DNA of 64,000 bases, from positions 263,634-327,633 of the forward strand of contig NZ_JBAIYU010000017.1 of assembly GCF_036763085.1 (NCBI RefSeq). Reading direction: 5' to 3'. Positions within the stretch are counted from its first letter, which is position 1. Each line of letters starts with the position of its first letter. Below, piece after piece: positions 35,791-44,161 of the stretch. The stretch comes from JBAIYU01 sp036763085 (GTDB lineage Bacteria > Bacillota > Negativicutes > DSM-1736 > Dendrosporobacteraceae). The position numbers were made by a program, and so were the translations under genes. Under the pieces are notes generated by a model. The model saw only the letters and a list, made by a program, of their open reading frames with translations, was not told where the DNA came from and made no database searches.

Positions 35791-36326
35791 CGCATGAAAT
35801 TATTATTGCAGGTTTTGGGGGACAAGGAATAATGCTTATGGGTCAATTGCTTGCATACGCAGGAATGCTTGAAAAAAAACATGTTTCATGGATTCCTTCA
35901 TATGGGCCAGAGATGCGTGGAGGCACAGCGAATTGCTCGGTAATTGTTTCGGATCAAGTGATTGGCGCACCCATTGTATCAGAGCCAACTATATTAATTG
36001 CAATGAACAATCCTTCTTTATTTAAATTTGAGCAGTCAGTTCAAGCGGGTGGCACAATAATAGTCAATAGTTCTCTCGTTTCACGAGATCCATTACGTGA
36101 TGATGTTACAACAATAAAAATACCAGCCAATGACATTGCAGATCAGTTAGGAATCAAACGAGTTGCAAATATAGTTACATTAGGTGCAATGCTAAAAAAA
36201 ATAGATATAGTTGAAAAAGATTCTATAATAAAATCCTTGAATAAAGTCTTTAATAGTAAACCAGATATTGTTACTCTTAATACAGTTGCTTTTGAACGTG
36301 GACAATTGGATGTTATAGGTAAATAA
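35787..36326 (+). CDS. 2-oxoacid:ferredoxin oxidoreductase, gamma subunit
   Basis: 179 residues, CoA-binding domain: IIIAGFGGQGIMLMGQLLA and SYGPEMRGGTANCSVIVSD. GTG start overlaps the beta-subunit stop by 4 bp. Completes a four-subunit enzyme that oxidises a 2-oxoacid to acyl-CoA, CO2 and reduced ferredoxin. Confidence 0.93.
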   Translation: MTHEIIIAGFGGQGIMLMGQLLAYAGMLEKKHVSWIPSYGPEMRGGTANCSVIVSDQVIGAPIVSEPTILIAMNNPSLFKFEQSVQAGGTIIVNSSLVSRDPLRDDVTTIKIPANDIADQLGIKRVANIVTLGAMLKKIDIVEKDSIIKSLNKVFNSKPDIVTLNTVAFERGQLDVIGK

Positions 36327-36416
36327 ATTCCGTACTGGTATATAGATTAAATGCAGGAATATTCATTTAAATATAGAATAATTATATGTACTGTATACTG
36401 AGGTGGTTGATTTACT

Positions 36417-37889
36417 TTGACCGATCTACTAATTTATAAATCAATGATGAATTTAGTTACTAATACGATTCCTTCAGCAATGCTTGCGATTAACTATTCA
36501 GGTGTTATTAAACATGCTCATTACGCTAAGCATTCGAGTTCCAAGCTAAAATATATAATAGGAAAAGATTTTTACAGAATATTAAAAATAGTATTGGGCG
36601 TACAAACGGCCAATACTATTTTTGCGTCTTATATCAAGTGTGCAAATAGCGGTTCGCAAATGGCAATACAAAAGATAGAACATAATAGTTATAAAGGCCT
36701 CTCTGAGTATTTTAACTTCTACTTCGAAGACTTAAAATCGTCTAATTGCGTTTTAGTGCTAATTCAGAATGTGACAGAGAATATGTTGCTAGAAGAAGAA
36801 TTTACATGTATGGCTGAACAATACGAAACTGTTAATCGTGAGCTTTGTGTATCTATGTCGAGTCTAGATTTTCACCTGATGGATATTGAGCAGGCGCACA
36901 AAAAAATTGCCGCTTTATTTCGCATAACTTCTATTGTGCAGAAAACCGTAAATGAACAGGAAGTATTAGCAGAAATTCTAGATGGAATTACTCGAGAGTT
37001 TGGATATAATGATGTATCAATATTATTGTTAGATGAAGAAAGTAATGAGCTTCGAGTAAGAGCGTCACGCGGGAATACTAACAATAATATGCGGATACCG
37101 ATAGGTAAAGGCATTACTGGCTATGCTGCTATGACTAGGGAATTGGTATACGTTGATGATGTCCTAAAAGATCACAGATATATTGATGCGAATACTAATG
37201 CTTATCGCGAAGTTGCTTTGCCACTTATTGTAGATGACAAGGTACTAGGCGTTCTTAATATTGAAGTAAGTAAAGATAGTGTAGTACAACCATATGATTT
37301 AGATCTACTTAAATCAATTTCTAGTCAAATTGCAATGACAATCGCTCACGCCAAGCATGTAGCAAATGTTGAGCTTCAGGCTATTACAGATGGATTAACT
37401 GGGTTATATAATTATCGTTATTTTCGAACAATAGTACAACAAGAGATTAAAAGAGCGTATCGATATAAACGGCCCCTGGCTGTGTTTATGATTGATATAG
37501 ACTATTTTAAACATTATAATGACAGTAATGGACATTTAATGGGTGATAGGGTGTTGTTTACTGTAGCAGCTCTAATTAAAAGAGTGTGTCGTGATACTGA
37601 TCATGTATTTCGCTATGGTGGTGAAGAATTTGCCGTGCTTTTGCCAGAAACAACATTAGATGAGGCACACGAAATAGCTGAAAGAATTCGTAAGGCCATT
37701 GAGGGACATTGTTTTCCAAATTGCGTGAATCAGCCTAAAGGTATACTTACCGTAAGTGTTGGTGTTGCCGGTTACCCTAAATATGCTGATACAGATATTG
37801 AACTGATAAATAATGCTGATTCAGCATTATACTTAGCAAAAAAGACAAGAAATCGAACATGTCTTTATAAGAATGATAAATCTAATTAA
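36417..37889 (+). CDS. GAF-GGDEF diguanylate cyclase
   Basis: 490 residues, TTG start. The N-terminal region (about 1-130) looks PAS-like, then a coiled segment, a GAF domain (about 175-320), and a GGDEF domain (about 330-490) with the active-site variant GGEEF and an RxxD inhibitory I-site (RDTD) exactly five residues before it. It should make cyclic di-GMP in the cytosol and be feedback inhibited. No transmembrane helix. The GAF ligand is unknown. Confidence 0.92.
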   Translation: MTDLLIYKSMMNLVTNTIPSAMLAINYSGVIKHAHYAKHSSSKLKYIIGKDFYRILKIVLGVQTANTIFASYIKCANSGSQMAIQKIEHNSYKGLSEYFNFYFEDLKSSNCVLVLIQNVTENMLLEEEFTCMAEQYETVNRELCVSMSSLDFHLMDIEQAHKKIAALFRITSIVQKTVNEQEVLAEILDGITREFGYNDVSILLLDEESNELRVRASRGNTNNNMRIPIGKGITGYAAMTRELVYVDDVLKDHRYIDANTNAYREVALPLIVDDKVLGVLNIEVSKDSVVQPYDLDLLKSISSQIAMTIAHAKHVANVELQAITDGLTGLYNYRYFRTIVQQEIKRAYRYKRPLAVFMIDIDYFKHYNDSNGHLMGDRVLFTVAALIKRVCRDTDHVFRYGGEEFAVLLPETTLDEAHEIAERIRKAIEGHCFPNCVNQPKGILTVSVGVAGYPKYADTDIELINNADSALYLAKKTRNRTCLYKNDKSN

Positions 37890-37926
37890 CGGATCTATTT
37901 ATGTTAGTTAATCGAGGTGTCAAGAG

Positions 37927-38640
37927 ATGACGCAAGAATTATTTGGCGACTTAAAGAGTTATTCATTAGCAGGAACAGAGCAAGAGGTACGCTTTATCAC
38001 CAGTGTTCTTAATTTGCCACGTAGATCAAATATTCTAGATTTATATTGTGGGTATGGTCGTCATGCTATCGAATTAGCTAAAGCTGGCTATAACGTTGTT
38101 GGCGTAGACGCAACCCAATCATTTCTAGACATAGCTTATCAGAAGGCGATAGAAGAAAAAGTTGAAATTACCTTTCAACTTAGTGATATGCGTGAATTAA
38201 ATTATATTAATCAATTTGATGCTGTTATTAATATGTTCGCTGCCTTTGGATATTTTACGGATGAAGAAAACATTAAAGTATTAGAACTGATATCAAAAGC
38301 TTTACGGCCCGGAGGTCTGTTTTTAATTGACTTACTTAATCGTGATTGGATGGTCCACAATAATTTAAATAGGTATTGGCGACACCCTAGCGGTGAATAT
38401 GTTCTATCGTATAAGGTTGAATTAAAGCAAGGAATGGCTACTCTAAAAAGACAATTAAATAACCAGGTCACAGGCGAAAAAAAACAATACGAATTTGCTT
38501 TAAGAGCATATTCGTTATCAGAAATGGTTTCTAATCTTAACCATTGCGGATTTAAAATTATAACAACGTATGGTGCATTCGATCAACGACCTTATGGAAT
38601 GGAAACTCCGCGTATGATTATATTAGCACAAAAGGAATAA
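37927..38640 (+). CDS. SAM-dependent class I methyltransferase
   Basis: 237 residues. The SAM-binding motif I ILDLYCGYGRHAIELA and motif II VVGVDATQSFLD are clear; INMFAAFGYF and RPGGLFLIDLLNRD complete the fold. Substrate unknown; the family includes small-molecule and tRNA/protein methyltransferases. Preceded by CGAGGTGTCAAG, followed by a strong terminator. Confidence 0.85.
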   Translation: MTQELFGDLKSYSLAGTEQEVRFITSVLNLPRRSNILDLYCGYGRHAIELAKAGYNVVGVDATQSFLDIAYQKAIEEKVEITFQLSDMRELNYINQFDAVINMFAAFGYFTDEENIKVLELISKALRPGGLFLIDLLNRDWMVHNNLNRYWRHPSGEYVLSYKVELKQGMATLKRQLNNQVTGEKKQYEFALRAYSLSEMVSNLNHCGFKIITTYGAFDQRPYGMETPRMIILAQKE

Positions 38641-38685
38641 TAGCTGTTGAAAGAGACAATGGTTTCTTTCAACAGCTATTTTTAC
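38639..38685 (+). terminator. Intrinsic terminator
   Basis: AATAGCTGTTGAAAG / CTTTCAACAGCTATT perfect 15-bp stem then TTTAC. Confidence 0.9.
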
Positions 38686-38784
38686 TATGTAGTATATCTA
38701 ATATGTATATTCCGAATATTAAGTGGAACAGTCTTAGTTAGTCATCTCATAGCATAATACAGAGGCGTGTGTGAGGTGATAATT

Positions 38785-39708
38785 ATGTTAGCTAAAATTA
38801 ATGATAAAATATACTCAAGACGAAGGCCTAAAATAGGAGTAGCTCTTAGCGGCGGTGGGATAAGAGGACTAACGCACATAGGGGTACTTAAGGCATTAAT
38901 AGCTAATGGCATACCTATTGATTTTATAGCAGGAACAAGCGCTGGAGCTATTATTGCAACACTTTATGCATGCGGTTATACTCCTTTGCAGATGGAATCA
39001 TTAGCTAAGAAAATTAAGACATCTGAACTTGTTGATTTAAAAATAACTGTTTCAGATCTTGTAAAACATGGTATGAAATGGTTATTCAGTGGTATGTCAC
39101 GCTTTTGGTCTGTACTACCAAATGGCTTGGTAAAAGGTGATAAAATAGAGAAATATTTTTATAGTCTATGGCAGGAACGTACTTTAAGAGATACAGTTAT
39201 TCCCCTAGCAATTACAGCCGTTGATATCAACTCTGCCGATACAGTATTCTTTACGACACCTTTACCTGGTAACCGTGGTATTTTAAATGCAAGATATTAT
39301 CATAACTCTTTGCTGACCGATGCTGTACGTGCGAGCATATCCATACCTGGAGTGTTTTTTCCTAAAAAATATCGGGGAATGACCTTGGTAGATGGGGCTG
39401 TTAAGAATAATTTACCAACTGATATTTTAAATCATATGGGAGCAGATATTATTATTGCTGTAGATCTAGGTTATGCAGGTCAACCTAATTATGATATTCA
39501 CTCAGTGGGAGAAATTTTAATACAATGTATAGATATTATGAATCGTGAAGTAACTTTGCTAAAAGCGGAACAATATGCCAATGTAATAATTAGGCCCAAT
39601 ATTTTTGATATAAACTTTAAAGAAATGAAAAATGTGTCACTTTCTATTTTGAGGGGAGAACAAGCAACAAAAGAGAAAATACTAGAAATAAAAAAAATAA
39701 TTACCTAA
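38785..39708 (+). CDS. Patatin-like phospholipase
   Basis: 307 residues. The oxyanion motif GVALSGGGIRG, the nucleophile elbow GTSAG (GxSxG) and the catalytic Asp in VDGAVKNNLP form the Ser-Asp dyad of RssA/YlbK-type patatins. No signal peptide. ATG 38785 follows GTGAGGTGAT. Acts on membrane phospholipids or other lipids; the physiological target is unknown. Confidence 0.92.
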   Translation: MLAKINDKIYSRRRPKIGVALSGGGIRGLTHIGVLKALIANGIPIDFIAGTSAGAIIATLYACGYTPLQMESLAKKIKTSELVDLKITVSDLVKHGMKWLFSGMSRFWSVLPNGLVKGDKIEKYFYSLWQERTLRDTVIPLAITAVDINSADTVFFTTPLPGNRGILNARYYHNSLLTDAVRASISIPGVFFPKKYRGMTLVDGAVKNNLPTDILNHMGADIIIAVDLGYAGQPNYDIHSVGEILIQCIDIMNREVTLLKAEQYANVIIRPNIFDINFKEMKNVSLSILRGEQATKEKILEIKKIIT

Positions 39709-39780
39709 CGTTACATGCAATTATTTACCTTCATATCATAAAGTAGACTTTTCTACTTCTTGCTGACATGGAGGTATATC

Positions 39781-40782
39781 ATGAGTAGAGGTATTTTTAA
39801 TCAGCATTTTTACCATTTCAGAGAAATGGATAATGTAGTTGGAATAGGACGTGGTAACAAAATTGTTAGAGGGTCAGATACTAAGCAGGAGGCTCTTATT
39901 ATTTTAGTTAGAAAAAAAATAAAAAGAAATGACTTGCAACGCAGCTCGGTTATCCCGCCTAAAATGGACGGAATGATTACAGACGTAATTGAAGTAGGTG
40001 ACATTTGTTTTCATTCGGACCGCAAGAAAATTATGCGTCCAGCTCAGCCAGGTATTAGTATCGGGCATTATAAAGTTTCTGCTGGCACCTTTGGGGCAGT
40101 CGTTTATGATCGAGACACTGGGGCACCTCTTATCCTTTCCAATAACCATGTTCTTGCTAATTTGACGGATGGCAAGGATAACAGATCCTTGATTGGTGAT
40201 TCCGTTATACAACCAGGGTTTTTTGATAATAGTGAAGGCGGTAATAATGTAATAGGGACTTTAAGCAAATATATACCAATATACCGAGAATTAAATTCGC
40301 CGCAATGCAAGTATGCTAAATTGTTCGAAGATGTGCTAAATAAGCTGATTGGTATGATTAAACCACAGTATAGAGTACAGGTATTGCGAAATAATGAGCA
40401 AGCAAATATAGTAGATTGTGCTGTTGCAGTTCCAAATGATCCTAATGGTATTATTTCAGAAGTTCTTGAAATAGGAGATATCCTTGGAACAAAAGATCCT
40501 AAAATTGGTATGACAATTAAGAAAAGCGGGAGAAGTTCTGGAGTAACTCAGAGCATTATTTTAGCTACTGATGTTACAATTAGAGTAAATGTAAATAAAT
40601 ACGAGTCGGCATTATTTGCCGACCAGATACTTGCTGGTCCTATGAGTATGCCAGGGGATAGTGGATCCGTTATTCTGTCTGAAGATAATTATGCAGTTGG
40701 TTTACTATTCGCCGGGTCTGAAAGTGCAACTATGTTTAATCGCATCGACAATGTACTAGATACCCTAAATGTGAGATTTTAA
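39781..40782 (+). CDS. Trypsin-like serine protease domain protein
   Basis: 333 residues with no signal peptide. The N-terminal part (about 1-95) is of unclear fold; then a chymotrypsin-like core with LSNNHVLAN (catalytic His), an Asp candidate in NIVDCAVAVP, and MPGDSGSVILS (catalytic Ser). IQPGFFD and KKSGRSSG match cytosolic or spore-associated trypsin-like proteins of Firmicutes. ATG 39781 follows GGAGGTATATC. The patatin is the upstream neighbour, 72 bp away. Confidence 0.82.
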   Translation: MSRGIFNQHFYHFREMDNVVGIGRGNKIVRGSDTKQEALIILVRKKIKRNDLQRSSVIPPKMDGMITDVIEVGDICFHSDRKKIMRPAQPGISIGHYKVSAGTFGAVVYDRDTGAPLILSNNHVLANLTDGKDNRSLIGDSVIQPGFFDNSEGGNNVIGTLSKYIPIYRELNSPQCKYAKLFEDVLNKLIGMIKPQYRVQVLRNNEQANIVDCAVAVPNDPNGIISEVLEIGDILGTKDPKIGMTIKKSGRSSGVTQSIILATDVTIRVNVNKYESALFADQILAGPMSMPGDSGSVILSEDNYAVGLLFAGSESATMFNRIDNVLDTLNVRF

Positions 40783-40800
40783 TTTGTTAGAACAAAACCT

Positions 40801-40850
40801 AAAAAGAGGTGGGCTGGAATTTGAGAGAATATCCTGCCTACCTCTTTATT
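40801..40850. terminator. Bidirectional terminator
   Basis: AAAGAGGTGGGC / GCCTACCTCTTT imperfect stem between the protease and the convergent coat gene, A-rich left, T-rich right. Confidence 0.75.
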
Positions 40851-40851
40851 C

Positions 40852-41232
40852 TTAAACAAATGAATTATTAGTAACTCTCCGGTTACTGCCACGCGAAAGC
40901 CTTGATCCGAATTGCTCAGATCCGCTAGTGACTGCATAATCGCTTGTAGCTGCATTTCGATTTGAGCGACCAGCATTGATGTAATTCGATTTTGGCATTC
41001 TTACATCTGTAGTGCTATTATACCAGCCTCGTTCCTGCATAGACTTAAAGATAAGATGACCATTTTCATGTTCATCATGTTGGAATTCCTCAAAAGCGTA
41101 ACGGACATTTTCATTAGAAGATTCCATGATAGCATGATCATACATGTGAGACATGCTTTTTTCAGTATTTAGAAGATCAAGAAGCATATCGCGATCAGAA
41201 AGTCTATTTTGACTCGATCTCATATTTCTCAT
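40852..41232 (-). CDS. CotF-family spore coat protein
   Basis: 126 residues. The LSDRDMLLDLLNTEKSMSHM...EFQHDEHENGHLIFKSMQERGWY pattern is that of the CotF/ferritin-like coat family; the C-terminal 45 residues are Ser/Asn/Arg-rich and low in complexity. Second gene of a two-gene unit with the smaller relative upstream. Probably made in the mother cell late in sporulation. Confidence 0.82.
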   Translation of the reverse strand: MRNMRSSQNRLSDRDMLLDLLNTEKSMSHMYDHAIMESSNENVRYAFEEFQHDEHENGHLIFKSMQERGWYNSTTDVRMPKSNYINAGRSNRNAATSDYAVTSGSEQFGSRLSRGSNRRVTNNSFV

Positions 41233-41256
41233 TTAAAATCACCTCATTTTCTTTGC

Positions 41257-41469
41257 TTACTGATAAGTATTAACTGATTTGCCGAGTAACTGCTTAATTC
41301 TGTTGGCATGCTGGCGCTTATTTTTAGAGATACTGAACATAATATCTTTTAAATCAGGATCTTGGCATTGATCTGCGTAAACATTATATTTGCTTATGCA
41401 GAAGTTTTCCATTTCTAGTGCGTCTTCCAAATAGGATCTTTCCTTTTGTGTTAACATGGTATTAGTCAT
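41257..41469 (-). CDS. Small CotF-like spore coat protein
   Basis: 70 residues: LTQKERSYLEDALEMENFCISKYNVYADQCQDPDLKDIM...HANRIKQLLG. The helix-loop-helix with QCxDPxLK is typical of the short CotF/YhcQ-like group. AGGTGAACTGCG lies before the ATG. Precedes the larger coat gene by 24 bp. Confidence 0.75.
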   Translation of the reverse strand: MTNTMLTQKERSYLEDALEMENFCISKYNVYADQCQDPDLKDIMFSISKNKRQHANRIKQLLGKSVNTYQ

Positions 41470-41631
41470 CGCAGTTCACCTCCACTTATAACTTACCCTT
41501 AATTTGTGTATTATGGTAATTTTTTATGCGAAGGTTAAGTAAAAGAAATATTATAAGTTAAGATCGATAATTAGATTATAGAGGAAAAACTAATGGTTAT
41601 TGTCGAACTAAGGTTAATATGAGCTAGTATT

Positions 41632-41647
41632 AATTATCGGAAGTAAT
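41632..41647. repeat. 16-bp inverted repeat, left copy
   Basis: AATTATCGGAAGTAAT. Its exact reverse complement recurs at 42323-42338, so the RNase HI gene with its own ribosome binding site is enclosed by inverted repeats. The left copy lies 4 bp before the AGGAGGAA binding site of that gene. Confidence 0.8.
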
Positions 41648-41670
41648 CTAAGGAGGAAATTTATTCTTAT

Positions 41671-42279
41671 ATGGCAGCTGTAAAGAAAATTTATTGCGTA
41701 AAGGTTGGACGCGTACCTGGACTATATCAAACCTGGGAAGATTGTAAAAAACATGTACATGGATACCCTGGGGCATTATATAAAAGTTTTACTAATACCC
41801 AAGACGCAGAAAGTTATATGTCAGATAATCCAATGAGCTCTGAGGTAATTGACGAAACGGGCAGCTGTTTAGGTTATGATATATACGTTGACGGCAGTTA
41901 TTCAGATAAGCAGTACAGTTGGGCTTTTGTGGTTTACAAAGATCAAAAGTTAATACATACTGAAAGTGGTTTAGGTAAAGATTCTGAAGCTGCATCTATT
42001 CATAATGTCGCTGGCGAGTTAGAAGCTGCAGTACAAGCAATTAAATGGGCAGATAAGCAAGGACTCGATCTAGTTACGATTCATCACGATTATATTGGTA
42101 TTTCTGAATGGGCTACTGGTCGATGGAAAACTAACAATAAATTCACTCAAGCTTATGCCGAGTTTTCGCGTAACTACTTGAAGATGATTAAGTTCAATAA
42201 AGTGGCTGGACATACTGGCGTCGAAGGAAATGAGTTAGCAGACAAACTAGCAAAAGAAGCAATAAAGAATAGAAATTGA
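41671..42279 (+). CDS. rnhA: Ribonuclease HI with N-terminal hybrid-binding domain
   Basis: Cuts the RNA strand of RNA-DNA hybrids. 202 residues: a caulimovirus-viroplasmin-type hybrid-binding domain (about 7-52, KVGRVPGLYQTWEDCKKHVHG) and an RNase H1 domain (about 68-200) with all four acidic ligands in YVDGSYS, AGELEAA, HHDYIGI and GNELADKLA. It is enclosed by 16-bp inverted repeats. Confidence 0.93.
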   Translation: MAAVKKIYCVKVGRVPGLYQTWEDCKKHVHGYPGALYKSFTNTQDAESYMSDNPMSSEVIDETGSCLGYDIYVDGSYSDKQYSWAFVVYKDQKLIHTESGLGKDSEAASIHNVAGELEAAVQAIKWADKQGLDLVTIHHDYIGISEWATGRWKTNNKFTQAYAEFSRNYLKMIKFNKVAGHTGVEGNELADKLAKEAIKNRN

Positions 42280-42322
42280 AGTCAAAACGAGGATATTTTG
42301 CCTGTGGTTTATTTTCCAAATC

Positions 42323-42354
42323 ATTACTTCCGATAATTTATAGTTATCGGAAGT
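42323..42354. repeat. 11-7-11 palindromic site before the recombinase gene
   Basis: ACTTCCGATAA (42326-42336) and TTATCGGAAGT (42344-42354) flank the 7-bp spacer TTTATAG. Positions 42323-42338 are the right copy of the 16-bp repeat. Two 11-bp inverted arms around 7 bp is the geometry of a tyrosine-recombinase core site. The site ends 12 bp before the recombinase start; it could equally be an operator. Confidence 0.75.
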
Positions 42355-42366
42355 TGAGGCAAGAAT

Positions 42367-43365
42367 ATGAGGTGTATTTATTTTGTGGTTATAGACAATA
42401 AAGATTTCGTATTACGCAAAAGCAACTTGATTGAAAATAATGATAAACTTTCTGAAAAAAGTAAAAAACGTATGAGAAAATCTAAAGCCGAAAATACTTT
42501 GCGTGCTTATGAATCGGATTGGCTTGATTTTTATGATTGGTGTTCGCATACTGGCTTACAGGCTTTACCAGCTGAGCCTGAAACGATTGTAAATTATATT
42601 AATGATCTAGCTGATAATGCCAAAGCTAATACGGTATCAAGGAGAATTAGTGCTATTTCTGAAAACCATAAAGCTGGTGGTTTTTTAGACAATAACCCAT
42701 GTCGCGGTGGATTAGTGAGAAATGCTTTAGATGCCATAAAACGCGAAAAAGGGACTATTCAAAGAGGCAAGTCCCCTCTCCTACTTGAAGATTTAGAAGA
42801 TATAGTCCCTTATTTTGATACTGATGATATTGCTGGAATTAGGGATAAGGCTCTAATTTTAACAGGATTTATGGGTGCTTTCCGCCGATCAGAGCTTGTT
42901 AAAACTGATGCCGAAGACTTAACTTTTACACGTGACGGCGTAATAATTCTAATTCATCAATCTAAAGGAGACCAAGAAGGTCAAGGTGAATATATAGCTA
43001 TTCCTTACAATACTAAAGTTGATGCTTGTGCAGTTACTGCTCTCAAAAATTGGCTTAATATAGCTCAGATTAAGAAAGGTCCCCTGTTTCGTCCGCTAAA
43101 TAAATATAAGCAAATCCGAGAAAGACGTTTAAGTGATAAATCCGTTGCTATAATTGTTAAAAAATATGCTGGATTGGCTGGCCTTAACGCCGACGATTTC
43201 GCGGGGCATAGTTTAAGACGAGGATTTGCAACAAGTGCTGCTCAACATGACGTAGATGAGAGATCAATTATGCAGCAAACCCGCCATAAATCGGAAAAGA
43301 TGGTTAGAAGATATATAGAGCAAGGCAATTTGTTTAAAAGTAACGCGTTAAATAAGATGTTTTAA
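42367..43365 (+). CDS. Tyrosine-type site-specific recombinase
   Basis: 332 residues. An N-terminal SAM-like core-binding domain (about 45-135, ENTLRAYESDWLDFYDWC) precedes the catalytic domain (about 150-330) with Arg in GAFRRSEL, HSLRRGFATSAA (H-x-x-R), RHKSEKMVRRYIEQ (second His and nucleophile Tyr). All catalytic residues are present. Not an obvious XerC/XerD copy and not inside a visible prophage. The ATG has a weak GTTGAGG site; an in-frame GTG at 42385 is possible. Divergent use of the adjacent palindromic site is the interesting question. Confidence 0.9.
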   Translation: MRCIYFVVIDNKDFVLRKSNLIENNDKLSEKSKKRMRKSKAENTLRAYESDWLDFYDWCSHTGLQALPAEPETIVNYINDLADNAKANTVSRRISAISENHKAGGFLDNNPCRGGLVRNALDAIKREKGTIQRGKSPLLLEDLEDIVPYFDTDDIAGIRDKALILTGFMGAFRRSELVKTDAEDLTFTRDGVIILIHQSKGDQEGQGEYIAIPYNTKVDACAVTALKNWLNIAQIKKGPLFRPLNKYKQIRERRLSDKSVAIIVKKYAGLAGLNADDFAGHSLRRGFATSAAQHDVDERSIMQQTRHKSEKMVRRYIEQGNLFKSNALNKMF

Positions 43366-43414
43366 ATTCAGTGTCCTAACGTTCTTGCACAGGAATTCAT
43401 ATACAACGTATCGC

Positions 43415-43428
43415 CGAACGAATGTTTG
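43415..43428. promoter_or_regulatory. LexA (SOS) box
   Basis: CGAACGAATGTTTG matches the Firmicute consensus CGAAC-RNRY-GTTYG at every position. It overlaps the -35 box of lexA, so LexA should repress its own gene. Confidence 0.92.
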
Positions 43429-43453
43429 CAAGATAAACTTTTTTTGCTATAAT
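43426..43453 (+). promoter_or_regulatory. lexA promoter
   Basis: TTGCAA, 16-bp spacer, perfect TATAAT, 34 bp before the start codon. Confidence 0.75.
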
Positions 43454-43486
43454 ATAATTGGAAGATACTAACTAGGAGCTGATGCT

Positions 43487-44107
43487 GTGAATAAGGAATC
43501 TCTTTTAAATAATAGACAAAAACAAATACTCTCTTATATAAAAGATACTTTAAGGGCAAAGGGTTATCCACCATCCGTACGTGAAATTGGCGAAGCTGTA
43601 GGTCTAAGCTCAAGTTCGACTGTACATAGTCACTTATCAAAACTTGAAGAATTTGGGCTTATTAGACGTGATCCAGATAAACCAAGAGCAATTGAAATAT
43701 TAGACGATGCGCCTTGGCGTCAGAAACAAATGACTGCGGTTCCATTAATCGGTCGTGTTACAGCTGGCCAACCAATACTAGCTGTTGAGAATGTTGAAGA
43801 AGTTTACCCGTTCCCTACTGAATTGGTTGGGAAAGATCAGCAGATATTTATGCTTACCGTTCAGGGGGATAGTATGATCAATGCCGGAATATTTGATGGT
43901 GATTATGTAATAGTCCGTGAACAAAATAGTGCCTATAATAATGATATAGTCGTTGCTTTGCTTAATGGTGAGGAAGCTACGGTTAAACGGTTTTTTAGAG
44001 AAAAAGAAACTGTTCGTTTACAGCCTGAAAACGATTCAATGAAACCTATATATTCAAAAGAAGTTTCTATACTAGGGAAGGTTATTGGTGTTTATCGTAG
44101 AGTCTAG
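43487..44107 (+). CDS. lexA: LexA repressor
   Basis: SOS transcriptional repressor and self-cleaving serine protease. 206 residues, GTG start after TAGGAGCTG. The N-terminal winged helix (GYPPSVREIGEAVGLSSSSTVHSHL), Ala-Gly cleavage site in RVTAGQP, catalytic Ser in GDSMINAGI and Lys in GEEATVKRF are intact. Confidence 0.98.
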   Translation: MNKESLLNNRQKQILSYIKDTLRAKGYPPSVREIGEAVGLSSSSTVHSHLSKLEEFGLIRRDPDKPRAIEILDDAPWRQKQMTAVPLIGRVTAGQPILAVENVEEVYPFPTELVGKDQQIFMLTVQGDSMINAGIFDGDYVIVREQNSAYNNDIVVALLNGEEATVKRFFREKETVRLQPENDSMKPIYSKEVSILGKVIGVYRRV

Positions 44108-44114
44108 CAATAAA

Positions 44115-44161
44115 AGAAAAGCAAACTGTCCTTTCAAATTGGTGGACAGTTTGCTTTTCTA
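44115..44161. terminator. Bidirectional terminator
   Basis: AGAAAAGCAAACTGTCC / GGACAGTTTGCTTTTCT, a perfect 17-bp stem between convergent lexA and the VanW gene. Confidence 0.92.

Noticed and set aside
42323..42354. Chromosomal dif site
   Set aside because: The first arm begins ACTTCC as in Firmicute dif, but both arms are exact inverse copies with a 7-bp spacer and the rest does not fit the XerC/XerD consensus; it sits beside its own recombinase.
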